The translations under genes were made by a program, and so were the position numbers. A stretch of DNA of 64,000 bases from Nocardia tengchongensis (GTDB lineage Bacteria > Actinomycetota > Actinomycetes > Mycobacteriales > Mycobacteriaceae): assembly GCF_018362975.1 (NCBI RefSeq), contig NZ_CP074371.1, positions 4,092,001 to 4,156,000 of the forward strand. The letters run 5' to 3'. The notes under the pieces are model-generated. The model saw only the letters and a list, made by a program, of their open reading frames with translations, had not been told where the DNA came from and searched no databases. Positions 8,964 through 18,352 of this stretch are shown one piece after another. The first letter of the stretch is position 1; each line of letters starts with the position of its first letter.

Positions 8964-9884
8964 ATGATTTCCTTTCGCCATCACGCGATTTCGATCGCCG
9001 CGGTATTCCTGGCCCTGGCGGTGGGCGTGGTGCTGGGCACCCGTAACCAAGGTGACGGGTTGTTCTCCGGCACGGGCGATCGGCAGCAGGTCGGTGACCT
9101 GCGGGCCGAGAACGGCCGGCTGACCGAGCAGGTGAAGGCGGCGGACGCCTTCCTGTCCGGTGCGGCGGGCAAGCTGCTGACCGGCGCTCTGGCCAACCGG
9201 TCGGTACTGATCTTCACCACTCCCGACGCCGACAGCGCCGACGTCGACGCCATCAGCGCGGCGCTCACCACCGCCGGGGCCGCGGTCACCGGCCGGGTCG
9301 GCCTCAGCGGCGCCTTCACCGACTCCTCCGAAGGCGATCGGCTGCGCACCGCGTTGGTCAACATGGTCCCCGCCGGTGCACAGCTCAAGGCCGACGCCGT
9401 CGATCAGGGCAGCCTCGCGGGCGACCTGCTCGGCCAGGTGCTGCTCACCGATCCCGGCACCGGCCAGTCGCGCGGCACCCAGCAGGAACGCGGCCTGGCG
9501 CTGGAGACGCTGCGCGGCGGCGGCTTCCTGACCTTCTCCGACGTGCAACCCGCCCAGCTGGCCGTGGTGGTCACCGGGGACGGCGCGCGGGCAGAGGAGA
9601 ACAACCGGGGCACCATCATCGCCCGATTCGCCGGCAGGCTGCGCTCGCACAGCGCGGGCGTGGTGCTGGCGGGTCGCTACGGGGCCGCCGATGGGCCGGG
9701 CGCGATCGCGGTGGCCCGATCCGAGGGTGGACTGGCCGCCGTCACCACCGTCGACAACGCCGACCGCGAGATCGGGCGGATCACCACCGTGCTCGGGCTC
9801 ACCGAGCAGCTGAACGGTGGTACCGGTCGTTACGGCACCGGAGCGAAGGCGACCTCGCTCACAGTCGCGGCCATGCCGCACTGA
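8964..9884 (+). CDS. steB: SteB / MctB-family membrane-anchored protein (Rv1698 type)
   Basis: The protein is 306 aa. Residues 2-25 form a single N-terminal membrane anchor (HHAISIAAVFLALAVGVVLG), followed by a coiled-coil (LRAENGRLTEQVKAADAFL) and an extracytoplasmic alpha/beta domain. The M. tuberculosis homologue was described as copper-exporting MctB and the corynebacterial one as SteB, the periplasm-facing partner of SteA. Adjacency to steA favours the division role; both are inferred. The start follows GGGGA by five bases. A hairpin lies 39 bp after the stop. Confidence 0.9.
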   Translation: MISFRHHAISIAAVFLALAVGVVLGTRNQGDGLFSGTGDRQQVGDLRAENGRLTEQVKAADAFLSGAAGKLLTGALANRSVLIFTTPDADSADVDAISAALTTAGAAVTGRVGLSGAFTDSSEGDRLRTALVNMVPAGAQLKADAVDQGSLAGDLLGQVLLTDPGTGQSRGTQQERGLALETLRGGGFLTFSDVQPAQLAVVVTGDGARAEENNRGTIIARFAGRLRSHSAGVVLAGRYGAADGPGAIAVARSEGGLAAVTTVDNADREIGRITTVLGLTEQLNGGTGRYGTGAKATSLTVAAMPH

Positions 9885-9922
9885 GTCCGATGAACGGAAA
9901 GCCAACGCCCAGCACCGGAAAG

Positions 9923-9962
9923 GTTGCCCGCGACACGCGGAATCGCGTCGTTCGCGGGCAAC
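9923..9962 (+). terminator. hairpin terminator between steB and pyrG
   Basis: An 11-bp perfect inverted repeat (9923-9933 and 9952-9962) spans a loop of about 18 bases containing a smaller pairing. There is no T-tract, as is common in high-GC actinobacteria. Confidence 0.5.
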
Positions 9963-10001
9963 AGACGTGCGTGGCATGTGATCGGCATCCGCAAGACGTG
10001 T

Positions 10002-10007
10002 TACCGT
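10002..10007 (+). promoter_or_regulatory. putative -10 element of pyrG
   Basis: TACCGT fits the actinobacterial TAnnnT -10 hexamer and ends 8 bp before the GTG start of pyrG, so the transcript would be nearly leaderless. No clear -35 is seen. Confidence 0.35.
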
Positions 10008-10009
10008 GA

Positions 10010-11743
<1,734 letters not shown>

Positions 11744-11765
11744 TCCTTCGCCGAGGCTGAATGCC

Positions 11766-11810
11766 CGAAACCGCCCGAGTGCTCCAGAGCGCCGGGCGGT
11801 TTCGCATTTC
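11766..11810 (+). terminator. terminator after pyrG
   Basis: A perfect 12-bp inverted repeat (CGAAACCGCCCG at 11766-11777 paired with 11793-11804) is followed by CATTTC, 22 bp after the pyrG stop. Confidence 0.75.
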
Positions 11811-11912
11811 CGGCCCGGGCCCCGGGGAGTGCGGGCGTGGCGTGCACCACGGTGGCGGGTCGGCGGGTCGGGTGTTTCCTGGCGGCACCGCGATTCGCGC
11901 TACGGTTCTGGG

Positions 11913-12566
11913 ATGACGTCCTCCGGTCCGGTTCCCGGTTCACACGAATTCGATGTTCTGTCCAGTCGCACCGTGTATTCGGGGGCGATCCTGGCGCTGC
12001 GGCTCGACCAGGTGGTCATGCCCGGCGGGCACGTGGCCGAGCGGGAGGTGATCGAGCACCACGCGGCGGTCGCGGTGGCGGCGCTGGACGAGGACGAGAA
12101 TCTGGTGCTGATCAATCAGTATCGGCATCCGATCGGGCGGCGGCTGCTGGAATTGCCGGCGGGCTTGCTGGACAAGCAGGGGGAGGATCCCCTGGAGGCG
12201 GCCAAGCGGGAGTTGGCCGAGGAGACGGGGCTGGCGGCGCGGGAGTGGGCGGTGCTGGTGGACGTGGCGCTGTCGCCGGGGTTCACCGACGAGGCGCTGC
12301 GGGTCTATCTCGCGACCGGACTCTACGAAACCGACCGGCCTGACCCGGAAATGGAGGAGGCCGACCTCCAGCTGCTGCGCATGCCCTTGGCCGAGGCTGT
12401 GCAGGCCGCCCTGGCCGGTGAGATCACCAATGCCACCGCGGTCGCCGGTGTCACCGCGCTGATGACCGCGCGCGCCACCGGTGCGCGACTGCGGCCCGCC
12501 GACGCGCCGTGGCCGGGCATGCCGACGGCCTTCCTGGACCGCAAGGCGCGGGGGACCTCGGGGTAG
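11913..12566 (+). CDS. Nudix hydrolase, ADP-ribose pyrophosphatase type (Rv1700)
   Basis: The protein is 217 aa. The Nudix box is at about residues 79-102 (AGLLDKQGEDPLEAAKRELA then EETGL). EYRHPxGxxxxELPAG-type upstream residues (QYRHPIGRRLLELPAG) are those of ADP-ribose pyrophosphatases, which cut ADP-ribose to AMP and ribose 5-phosphate. The M. tuberculosis homologue Rv1700 is a characterised ADP-ribose pyrophosphatase. ATG at 11913 gives an N-terminus like the mycobacterial protein. The gene lies between pyrG and xerD, as in M. tuberculosis. Confidence 0.92.
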   Translation: MTSSGPVPGSHEFDVLSSRTVYSGAILALRLDQVVMPGGHVAEREVIEHHAAVAVAALDEDENLVLINQYRHPIGRRLLELPAGLLDKQGEDPLEAAKRELAEETGLAAREWAVLVDVALSPGFTDEALRVYLATGLYETDRPDPEMEEADLQLLRMPLAEAVQAALAGEITNATAVAGVTALMTARATGARLRPADAPWPGMPTAFLDRKARGTSG

Positions 12567-12645
12567 GTCCCGATCGGGAAACTTGTTCCATTCGCCCGGG
12601 TTCGGCTGGGAGAGTTCGTCGGTGGCTGCTGCAATGATGTGAGCC

Positions 12646-13566
12646 GTGCTGAAGCGGCAGATCGACGCGTACCTCGACCACATGGCGGTCGAGCGCGGCG
12701 CCGCGCGCAACACGCTCAGCGCCTACCGGCGGGATCTGGGGCGGTATCAGCACTTCCTGTCCGGTCGCGGGGTGGAAACGCTTGCCCGCGTGGCCGAGAC
12801 GGACATCGCCGACTACATGATCTCGCTGCGGGCGGGGGATCCCGACCATCCAGCCCTGGCCGCCTCGTCGGCGTCGCGGGCCCTGGTCGCCGTGCGCGGG
12901 CTGCATCGGTTCGCGACGGCGGAGGGGATCACCGACGCGGATGTGGCGCATCCGGTGAAACCTCCCACGCCCGCCCGCCGGCTGCCGAAAGCGCTTCCTT
13001 ACGACCAGGTTTCACGTCTGCTCGACGCGTCCGGGGGCGATCTCGCCAACGGTCCCCGCGGATTGCGCGATCGTGCACTGCTGGAATTGCTGTACTCCAC
13101 CGGCGCGCGCATCTCCGAAATGGTCGGCCTGGACGTGGACGACATCGACGTCACCGAGCGCGCGGTCGTGCTGCGCGGTAAAGGCGGCAAGCAGCGCATG
13201 GTCCCGATCGGCCGCCCCGCCCTGGCGGCCCTGGACAACTACCTGGTCCGCGGCCGCTCCGCCCTGGCCGCCCGCGGCAAGGGCAACAGCGCCCTGTTCC
13301 TCAACCATCGCGGCGGCCGCCTGTCACGCCAGACCGCTTGGCAGGTCCTGCAATCCGCCGCCGAGCGCGCCGGCATCGCCGCCCAGGTCTCGCCCCACAC
13401 CCTGCGCCACTCCTTCGCCACCCACCTCCTGGACGGTGGCGCGGACGTCCGGGTCGTCCAGGAACTCCTGGGTCATGCTTCCGTGACGACGACCCAGATC
13501 TACACCCTGGTCACCGTCGGGACCCTGCACGAGGTGTGGGCGACAGCCCATCCGCGCGCTCGCTGA
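12646..13566 (+). CDS. xerD: site-specific tyrosine recombinase XerD
   Basis: The protein is 306 aa. The N-terminal SAM-like core-binding domain (1-105) is followed by the catalytic domain with R155 (GARISEM), H251 and R254 ([12 protein letters not shown]), H277 and nucleophile Y286 (TTQIYTLV). With XerC it resolves chromosome dimers at dif. Chromosomal position downstream of the Nudix gene matches Rv1701, so this is the housekeeping recombinase rather than a phage integrase. The start is GTG at 12646. Confidence 0.95.
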   Translation: MLKRQIDAYLDHMAVERGAARNTLSAYRRDLGRYQHFLSGRGVETLARVAETDIADYMISLRAGDPDHPALAASSASRALVAVRGLHRFATAEGITDADVAHPVKPPTPARRLPKALPYDQVSRLLDASGGDLANGPRGLRDRALLELLYSTGARISEMVGLDVDDIDVTERAVVLRGKGGKQRMVPIGRPALAALDNYLVRGRSALAARGKGNSALFLNHRGGRLSRQTAWQVLQSAAERAGIAAQVSPHTLRHSFATHLLDGGADVRVVQELLGHASVTTTQIYTLVTVGTLHEVWATAHPRAR

Positions 13567-13695
13567 TTGGCCGCCGGTAGCGTCCGAGTGTTCGAGCGCG
13601 CTGCGGCGGTGTGGCTCAACGGCACCGCGATTCACCACGCGGCACGGCGAAATGTGTGCGTGGCGTGCCCCCGAGCCGGTTCGCGCCAGTGTGGT

Positions 13696-14268
13696 TCAGA
13701 GGCGCACGAGGGTCCGGATGATCTGGCGGACTCGGGTGGGGTCGAGTTCTGTGCCCTGAGAAGTGAAGAACAGATGGTGGATCGAGCCGACGAGGGCGAA
13801 GGCGATGGTGCGCGTGTCCTGGTCGGCCGGTAGGCGGCCGGCGGTCTGCTCGGCGATCAGATAGTCGGCGAAGAACTGTTCGCTCGCGCTGAGCGCGGAG
13901 TCGGCGGCGATGGCCGCGCCGATGCGGGTGGCCAGGGCCGGGCGCGCGGAGATCAGGGCGGCGGTCGGCAGCGCTCCGGAATCGAACAGCGTGACTGCGG
14001 CCGTGGTGAGGTTGTCGAGAATGTCGCCGTGCCCGGCGCGCCCGGGGAGTTCGGACAGCTGCTCGAGCGCGCGCTGCAGACGGTCGGCGGCGAACTCGGT
14101 GAGGAAGCCCTCCAGGCCGTCGAAATGGTTGTGCAGGATGCCTTTCGCGCAGCCGGCCTCGTCGGTGATGGCGCGGCTGGTCAGTCCGGTGGCGCCGTCG
14201 CGCGCGAGGATCCGGTCCGCGGCGGCGAACAGTTCGGTTCGCAGGTCCGGCCGTGGAACGCCACGCAT
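13696..14268 (-). CDS. TetR-family transcriptional repressor
   Basis: The protein is 190 aa. The N-terminal TetR DNA-binding domain has its helix-turn-helix in TSRAITDEAGCAKGILHNHF (about 29-48). The C-terminal ligand domain is all-helical. It is divergently transcribed from the nitroreductase gene at 14436, and the 167-bp gap holds two near-identical palindromes, so it most likely represses both itself and its neighbour. The start at 14268 is chosen because it begins just before the HTH; an in-frame upstream start would run through the operators. Confidence 0.9.
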   Translation of the reverse strand: MRGVPRPDLRTELFAAADRILARDGATGLTSRAITDEAGCAKGILHNHFDGLEGFLTEFAADRLQRALEQLSELPGRAGHGDILDNLTTAAVTLFDSGALPTAALISARPALATRIGAAIAADSALSASEQFFADYLIAEQTAGRLPADQDTRTIAFALVGSIHHLFFTSQGTELDPTRVRQIIRTLVRL

Positions 14269-14363
14269 GCTTCGGATTTCCCCTTCCGGCTTCGGATCGC
14301 AGCGGCGGCAGAGTCCGCCGTGGATGGTGTCCGTCGATTCTAGGGGGGCTGCGGTCTTGCCAC

Positions 14364-14403
14364 CTATGGGCGATCGCCCATAGCATATGGGCAAATGCCC
14401 ATA
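14364..14403. promoter_or_regulatory. tandem TetR operators
   Basis: Two adjacent palindromes share the half site TATGGGC/GCCCATA. The first, at 14364-14383, is a perfect 20-bp inverted repeat with GATC at its centre. The second, at 14386-14403, has AAAT at its centre. Centre-to-centre spacing is about 21 bp, two helical turns. They lie between the divergent TetR and nitroreductase genes. Confidence 0.8.
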
Positions 14404-14435
14404 GTGACTTCTGTCCGCTGCGAGAGGCGCGAATC

Positions 14436-15080
14436 ATGAACTCCACGAAGCATCTTCACGACACCTCCGGAACCCGCCACCGCGGCATCACGGCCCTCGG
14501 CGGCCTGGGTGGTGTGCTCATCGCCGGGCATCTGGCGGTCGCCGCGTTCGGCGCCGCGGCGCTCTGGGATTGGCTGGGTGGCGTGCTCGCCGGGCTGTTC
14601 CTGGTGGCATTCGCCGCCGTGCACGTGCTCGGCGGCGCGCGGCTCGGTCACAATCTGGTGGGCCGAATGGTCTCGATGCTGGTGCGAGCCGGGGTGTCAC
14701 TCGGTCCGGTCACGCTGCTGACCGTCGCGGGAAGGCGATCCGGGCTGCCCAGGACCAATCCGGTGGATGTGTTCGGCGCGGGCGAGCTCCGCTGGATCGT
14801 GGCCACGCACTCCGCTCGGGCGCATTGGGTGCGTAATCTGCGCGCCGCGGGACGGGCGTCGCTCGGCAGTGGCTCCCGCAGTACGGATTTCACGGCCGTC
14901 GAACTGCCTACCGAGCGCGCCGCGCAGATCTTGAAAGATCTTGTCGCCCCACGGCTCTCCCGCCCCGTCGGCGGTCTGGTGCTGCGCCGCACGCTCGGGC
15001 TGGGCCGACGGGCGACTCCGGCGGACTTCGCGCGGATCGTCACCGCGCACCCGGTCTTCGAACTGACCCCGGTGGCTTAG
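14436..15080 (+). CDS. deazaflavin (F420)-dependent nitroreductase-family protein with N-terminal membrane segments
   Basis: The protein is 214 aa. Residues 20-75 hold two hydrophobic segments. From about 92 the Ddn/Rv3547-type split beta-barrel begins, with the hallmark LTVAGRRSGLPRTNPVDVF and WIVATHSARAHWVRNLRAAG. The family uses F420H2 to reduce quinones or nitro compounds at the membrane. The gene is divergent from a TetR gene with shared operators, so it is probably induced by a small molecule. An N-terminal membrane hairpin is unusual compared with short Ddn proteins. Confidence 0.85.
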   Translation: MNSTKHLHDTSGTRHRGITALGGLGGVLIAGHLAVAAFGAAALWDWLGGVLAGLFLVAFAAVHVLGGARLGHNLVGRMVSMLVRAGVSLGPVTLLTVAGRRSGLPRTNPVDVFGAGELRWIVATHSARAHWVRNLRAAGRASLGSGSRSTDFTAVELPTERAAQILKDLVAPRLSRPVGGLVLRRTLGLGRRATPADFARIVTAHPVFELTPVA

Positions 15081-15399
15081 CCGCGGCGCAGTTGCGCCGT
15101 CACCCGTATCCTCGAATTCCGCCGATTCCGGTTTATCCGCTGCTTCCGGCGCGGAACATGACCCTGAACCCGTAACCTGCTGTGCCACAGTAAAGGAGAC
15201 GTCCCGGACCGGTCCTCGGCCCGGCTGGGGCGGCTGTACCGGGTCTGAAGTGCAGGTTTAGGGTGCGTGTCCGAACGTTGGTCTCGCGCGAACAGGCGGT
15301 AGCGTCTAGGAGGAACCCGATCGCACACGCGGCCGGGTGCGTCGTCTACGGCAGACCGGTGGGCGGGGCAAGGGCAGGAACGTCGAAGGAGCAGCGGAC
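15081..15399. other. intergenic region upstream of parA
   Basis: These 319 bp contain no convincing reading frame. The second half looks like promoter DNA for the parA operon, and an AAGGAG ribosome binding site sits at 15386-15391 before the GTG at 15400. Confidence 0.5.
15278..15305 (+). promoter_or_regulatory. putative sigma-A-type promoter of the parA operon
   Basis: TTGGTC (15278-15283) and TAGCGT (15300-15305) are separated by 16 bp. Both hexamers are imperfect, and the leader would be about 85 nt. Confidence 0.3.
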
Positions 15400-16326
15400 G
15401 TGACGACTACCGGTGGTGCGGGCCAGCGGATCGAAACCGCCGCGCAAACGCTGTGGGAGGCACCCGATGTGGTGCACGACGCCAAGCAGGTCGGTCCCAC
15501 CGGACGCCCGCTGCGTGAGATCCCCGAGCCGCCCGAGCCCGATCACACCGGCCCGGCGCTGATCGTCGCCATGTGCAATCAGAAGGGCGGCGTCGGCAAG
15601 ACCACCTCGACCATCAATCTCGGTGCGGCGCTGGCCGAATGCGGGCGCAAGGTGCTGCTGGTCGATCTGGATCCGCAGGGCGCGCTCTCGGCGGGACTCG
15701 GTGTGGCGCACCACGATCTGAACGTCACCGTGCACAACCTGCTCGTCGGCCCCGGCAAGGTCAATCCCGACGACGTGCTGATGAGCACCAAGGTCGAGGG
15801 CATGGATCTGCTGCCCAGCAATATCGACCTGTCCGCGGCGGAGATCCAGCTGGTCAACGAGGTCGGCCGCGAGCAGACCCTGGGCCGTGCCCTGGCGCCG
15901 CTGCGCAACCGCTACGACTACATCCTCATCGACTGCCAGCCGTCGCTGGGTCTGCTCACCGTGAACGCCCTGGCCTGCGCCGACGGCGTCATCATCCCGA
16001 TGGAGTGCGAGTACTTCTCGCTGCGCGGGCTGGCCCTGCTCAACGACACCGTGGAGAAGGTGCGGGACCGGCTGAATCCGGAGCTGACCCTGTACGGCAT
16101 CGTGGTCACCATGTTCGATGCCCGCCTGTTGCATTCACGTCAGGTCATGACGCGTGTGGTCGAGGTGTTCGGCGACCTCGTGTACGACACCGTGATCTCG
16201 CGGACCGTCCGTTTCCCCGACGCCAGCGTCGCCGGTGAGCCCATCACCACCTGGGCCCCGAAATCCGGTGGCGCGGAAGCCTATCGGGCCATGGCCCGGG
16301 AAGTCATCCAGCGGTCGGGCCGTTGA
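15400..16326 (+). CDS. parA: ParA/Soj-family ATPase (Rv1708 type)
   Basis: The protein is 308 aa. A ~50-residue flexible N-terminus precedes the deviant Walker A KGGVGKTT at 62-69. Motif A' DLDPQGALS and Walker B ILIDCQPSLG follow. It belongs to the MinD/ParA ATPases that position DNA or proteins. This copy accompanies scpA-scpB, as Rv1708 does, rather than parB and oriC. GTG at 15400 is favoured over an in-frame GTG at 15337 by AAGGAG nine bases upstream. The 3' end overlaps the scpA start. Confidence 0.92.
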   Translation: MTTTGGAGQRIETAAQTLWEAPDVVHDAKQVGPTGRPLREIPEPPEPDHTGPALIVAMCNQKGGVGKTTSTINLGAALAECGRKVLLVDLDPQGALSAGLGVAHHDLNVTVHNLLVGPGKVNPDDVLMSTKVEGMDLLPSNIDLSAAEIQLVNEVGREQTLGRALAPLRNRYDYILIDCQPSLGLLTVNALACADGVIIPMECEYFSLRGLALLNDTVEKVRDRLNPELTLYGIVVTMFDARLLHSRQVMTRVVEVFGDLVYDTVISRTVRFPDASVAGEPITTWAPKSGGAEAYRAMAREVIQRSGR

Positions 16327-17348
16327 GCGATTCTCTCGACTCGGCGTCCGCGCACGATCCGGCGGACGTGGATATCAGCATGTCCGAGGACGGTGTCGTC
16401 GCGGATATCGCGGGTGCGGGCGTGGCGGCCGGTGGCACGGCCGCGCCCGGTTCGTCGGTGGTGTCCGATATCGCCGGGTCCGGCGGTCCGGCGGCCGAGC
16501 CTGTGGCAGCGGACAATTCGGATAATTCGGGCAAGTTCCATTTGAAGCTGGCCAACTTCGAGGGCCCCTTCGACCTGCTGTTACAACTGATCAGCTCACG
16601 TCGCCTGGACGTCACCGAGATCGCGCTGCACAAGGTGACCGACGAATTCATCGCCCACACCAAGGCGCTCACCGCGCGGTTGTCCGAGGTGAAAGGCCTG
16701 CGCGCGGACAAGGTGCTCGATCAGACCACCGAGTTCCTGCTGATCGCGGCCACCCTGCTGGATTTGAAGGCGGCGCGACTGCTGCCCTCGGGCGAGGTGT
16801 CCGACGAGGACGACCTGGAGTTGCTGGAGGCGCGCGACCTGCTGTTCGCGCGGCTGCTGCAATACCGCGCCTTCAAGCAGGTCGCGGAATTGCTGGGTGA
16901 GCTGGAGGCCGCGGCGCTGCAACGGTATCCGCGCGCGGTGTCGCTCGAGGAGCGGTATCTGGCGCTGTTGCCGGAGGTTACGCTGGGGGTGGACGCCGCG
17001 GGCTTCGCGGAGGTCGCGGCCACCGTGTTCCGGCCGCGTCCGAGACCGCGGGTCGGCCTGGATCACATCCACGCCCACGCCATCTCGATCGCCGAACAGG
17101 CGGAGCTGGTCATGGCGATGCTGAAGAGCGCGGGCGCGGGCGGCTGGACGACCTTCCACGAACTCTGCGCCGACTGTGAGCTGCCGATCCAGATCGTGGC
17201 CCGCTTCCTCGCGCTGCTCGAGCTCTATCGCGGCAAAACCATCGAGTTCGACCAGCCCGACCCGCTGGGCCCGCTGTCGGTCAGCTGGATCGGCGAGCTC
17301 GAGGACCAACCCGAACAACCGGTAACGATCGAAGAGGACTACGGGTGA
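16323..17348 (+). CDS. scpA: segregation and condensation protein ScpA
   Basis: The protein is 341 aa. The first ~70 residues are a Gly/Ala/Asp-rich linker; the ScpA kleisin proper begins at FHLKLANFEGPFDLLLQLI and continues through KVTDEFIAHTKAL to the C-terminal winged helix (TFHELCADCE...FLALLELYRGKTIEF). ScpA bridges SMC heads in the condensin complex. The TTG at 16323 overlaps the parA stop; an ATG at 16380 is the main alternative. The end overlaps scpB by four bases. Confidence 0.93.
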   Translation: MSDSLDSASAHDPADVDISMSEDGVVADIAGAGVAAGGTAAPGSSVVSDIAGSGGPAAEPVAADNSDNSGKFHLKLANFEGPFDLLLQLISSRRLDVTEIALHKVTDEFIAHTKALTARLSEVKGLRADKVLDQTTEFLLIAATLLDLKAARLLPSGEVSDEDDLELLEARDLLFARLLQYRAFKQVAELLGELEAAALQRYPRAVSLEERYLALLPEVTLGVDAAGFAEVAATVFRPRPRPRVGLDHIHAHAISIAEQAELVMAMLKSAGAGGWTTFHELCADCELPIQIVARFLALLELYRGKTIEFDQPDPLGPLSVSWIGELEDQPEQPVTIEEDYG

Positions 17349-18340
17349 CCGAGGTGCAGAACGTGGGTGACGCCGGGCAGAACCCGCCCTCCGGCGGAGA
17401 GGCCGCGCCCCAGCCGACCCTGGCCGAGCGGATCGTGGCCGAGGCGGCCGCGGCGGCGAAGGCCCGGGCGGCCGGAGCGGCTGCCGCCGAGGCCGCGGCC
17501 GAGGTCACAGCGCCCGCCCCCGACGCCGAAATCACCGAGCACGCGGCCGAGGTCACACCGCCCGAGTCCGAGATCACAGTGGCCGAGTCCGAAGTCACAA
17601 TGCCCGCCGACGAAGTCACGGCGCCGGGAGCCGAAGTCGCCGCGCCCGCCGAGGCCGGGGAGGCTCCCGCGCCGACTCCCTTGGCGGTCGACCCGCAGGA
17701 GTTCGACGACGAGGACGAGCTGTCGGAGGCGGAGTTCCGGTCGGCGCTCGAGGCCATGCTGCTGGTGGTGGACGCGCCCGCGCCGACGGAACTGCTGGCC
17801 TCGGCGCTGCGGGATCACCCGGTCCGGGTGGAGGCCGCGCTGCGGGAGATGTCGGCGGAATTGACCGCGCGGCGCAGTGGCATGGATCTCAGGTTCGTCG
17901 GCGACGGGTGGCGTTACTACACGCGGACGGAATTCGCCCCCTATGTGGAACGTATGCTGTTGGACGGCGCACGTTCGAAGCTCACCCGCGCTGCTTTGGA
18001 AACCATGGCTGTCATCGCGTACCGTCAACCGGTTACCCGAGCACGCGTGAGTGCGGTGCGCGGTGTGAACGTGGATGGTGTGATCAGGACCCTGCTGGCG
18101 CGGGGGCTGATCGCGGAGGCCGGAGCGGACCCGGAGACCAACGGCACTCTGTACACCACCACCGAACTGTTCCTGGAACGGATCGGGCTTGCGTCACTGG
18201 CGGATCTGCCGCCGTTGGCCCCGCTGCTCCCGGGCGTCGACCTGATCGACGAGATCAACGAGAGTCTGGACACCGATCCCCGGTACACCAGGCTGAAGAA
18301 ACCGGCCGTGGCGGACATCGACCTCGGCACCGAAGACTGA
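17345..18340 (+). CDS. scpB: segregation and condensation protein ScpB with repeat-rich N-terminal extension
   Basis: The protein is 331 aa, longer than the usual ~200. Residues 1-115 are an Ala/Glu/Pro-rich extension with recurring (A/S)E(V/I)T units. The conserved ScpB winged-helix pair starts near SEAEFRSALEAMLLVV and includes MAVIAYRQPVTRARVSAVRGV. ScpB binds ScpA in the SMC complex. GTG at 17345 overlaps scpA (GTGA). The extension has no predicted fold and could be a spacer or a phosphorylation target; that is inference. Confidence 0.93.
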   Translation: MTEVQNVGDAGQNPPSGGEAAPQPTLAERIVAEAAAAAKARAAGAAAAEAAAEVTAPAPDAEITEHAAEVTPPESEITVAESEVTMPADEVTAPGAEVAAPAEAGEAPAPTPLAVDPQEFDDEDELSEAEFRSALEAMLLVVDAPAPTELLASALRDHPVRVEAALREMSAELTARRSGMDLRFVGDGWRYYTRTEFAPYVERMLLDGARSKLTRAALETMAVIAYRQPVTRARVSAVRGVNVDGVIRTLLARGLIAEAGADPETNGTLYTTTELFLERIGLASLADLPPLAPLLPGVDLIDEINESLDTDPRYTRLKKPAVADIDLGTED

Positions 18341-18352
18341 AATTAGGACAAC

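Noticed and set aside
12646..13566. Phage integrase marking an integrated element
   Set aside because: Synteny with Rv1701 and lack of an att repeat or tRNA identify it as chromosomal XerD.
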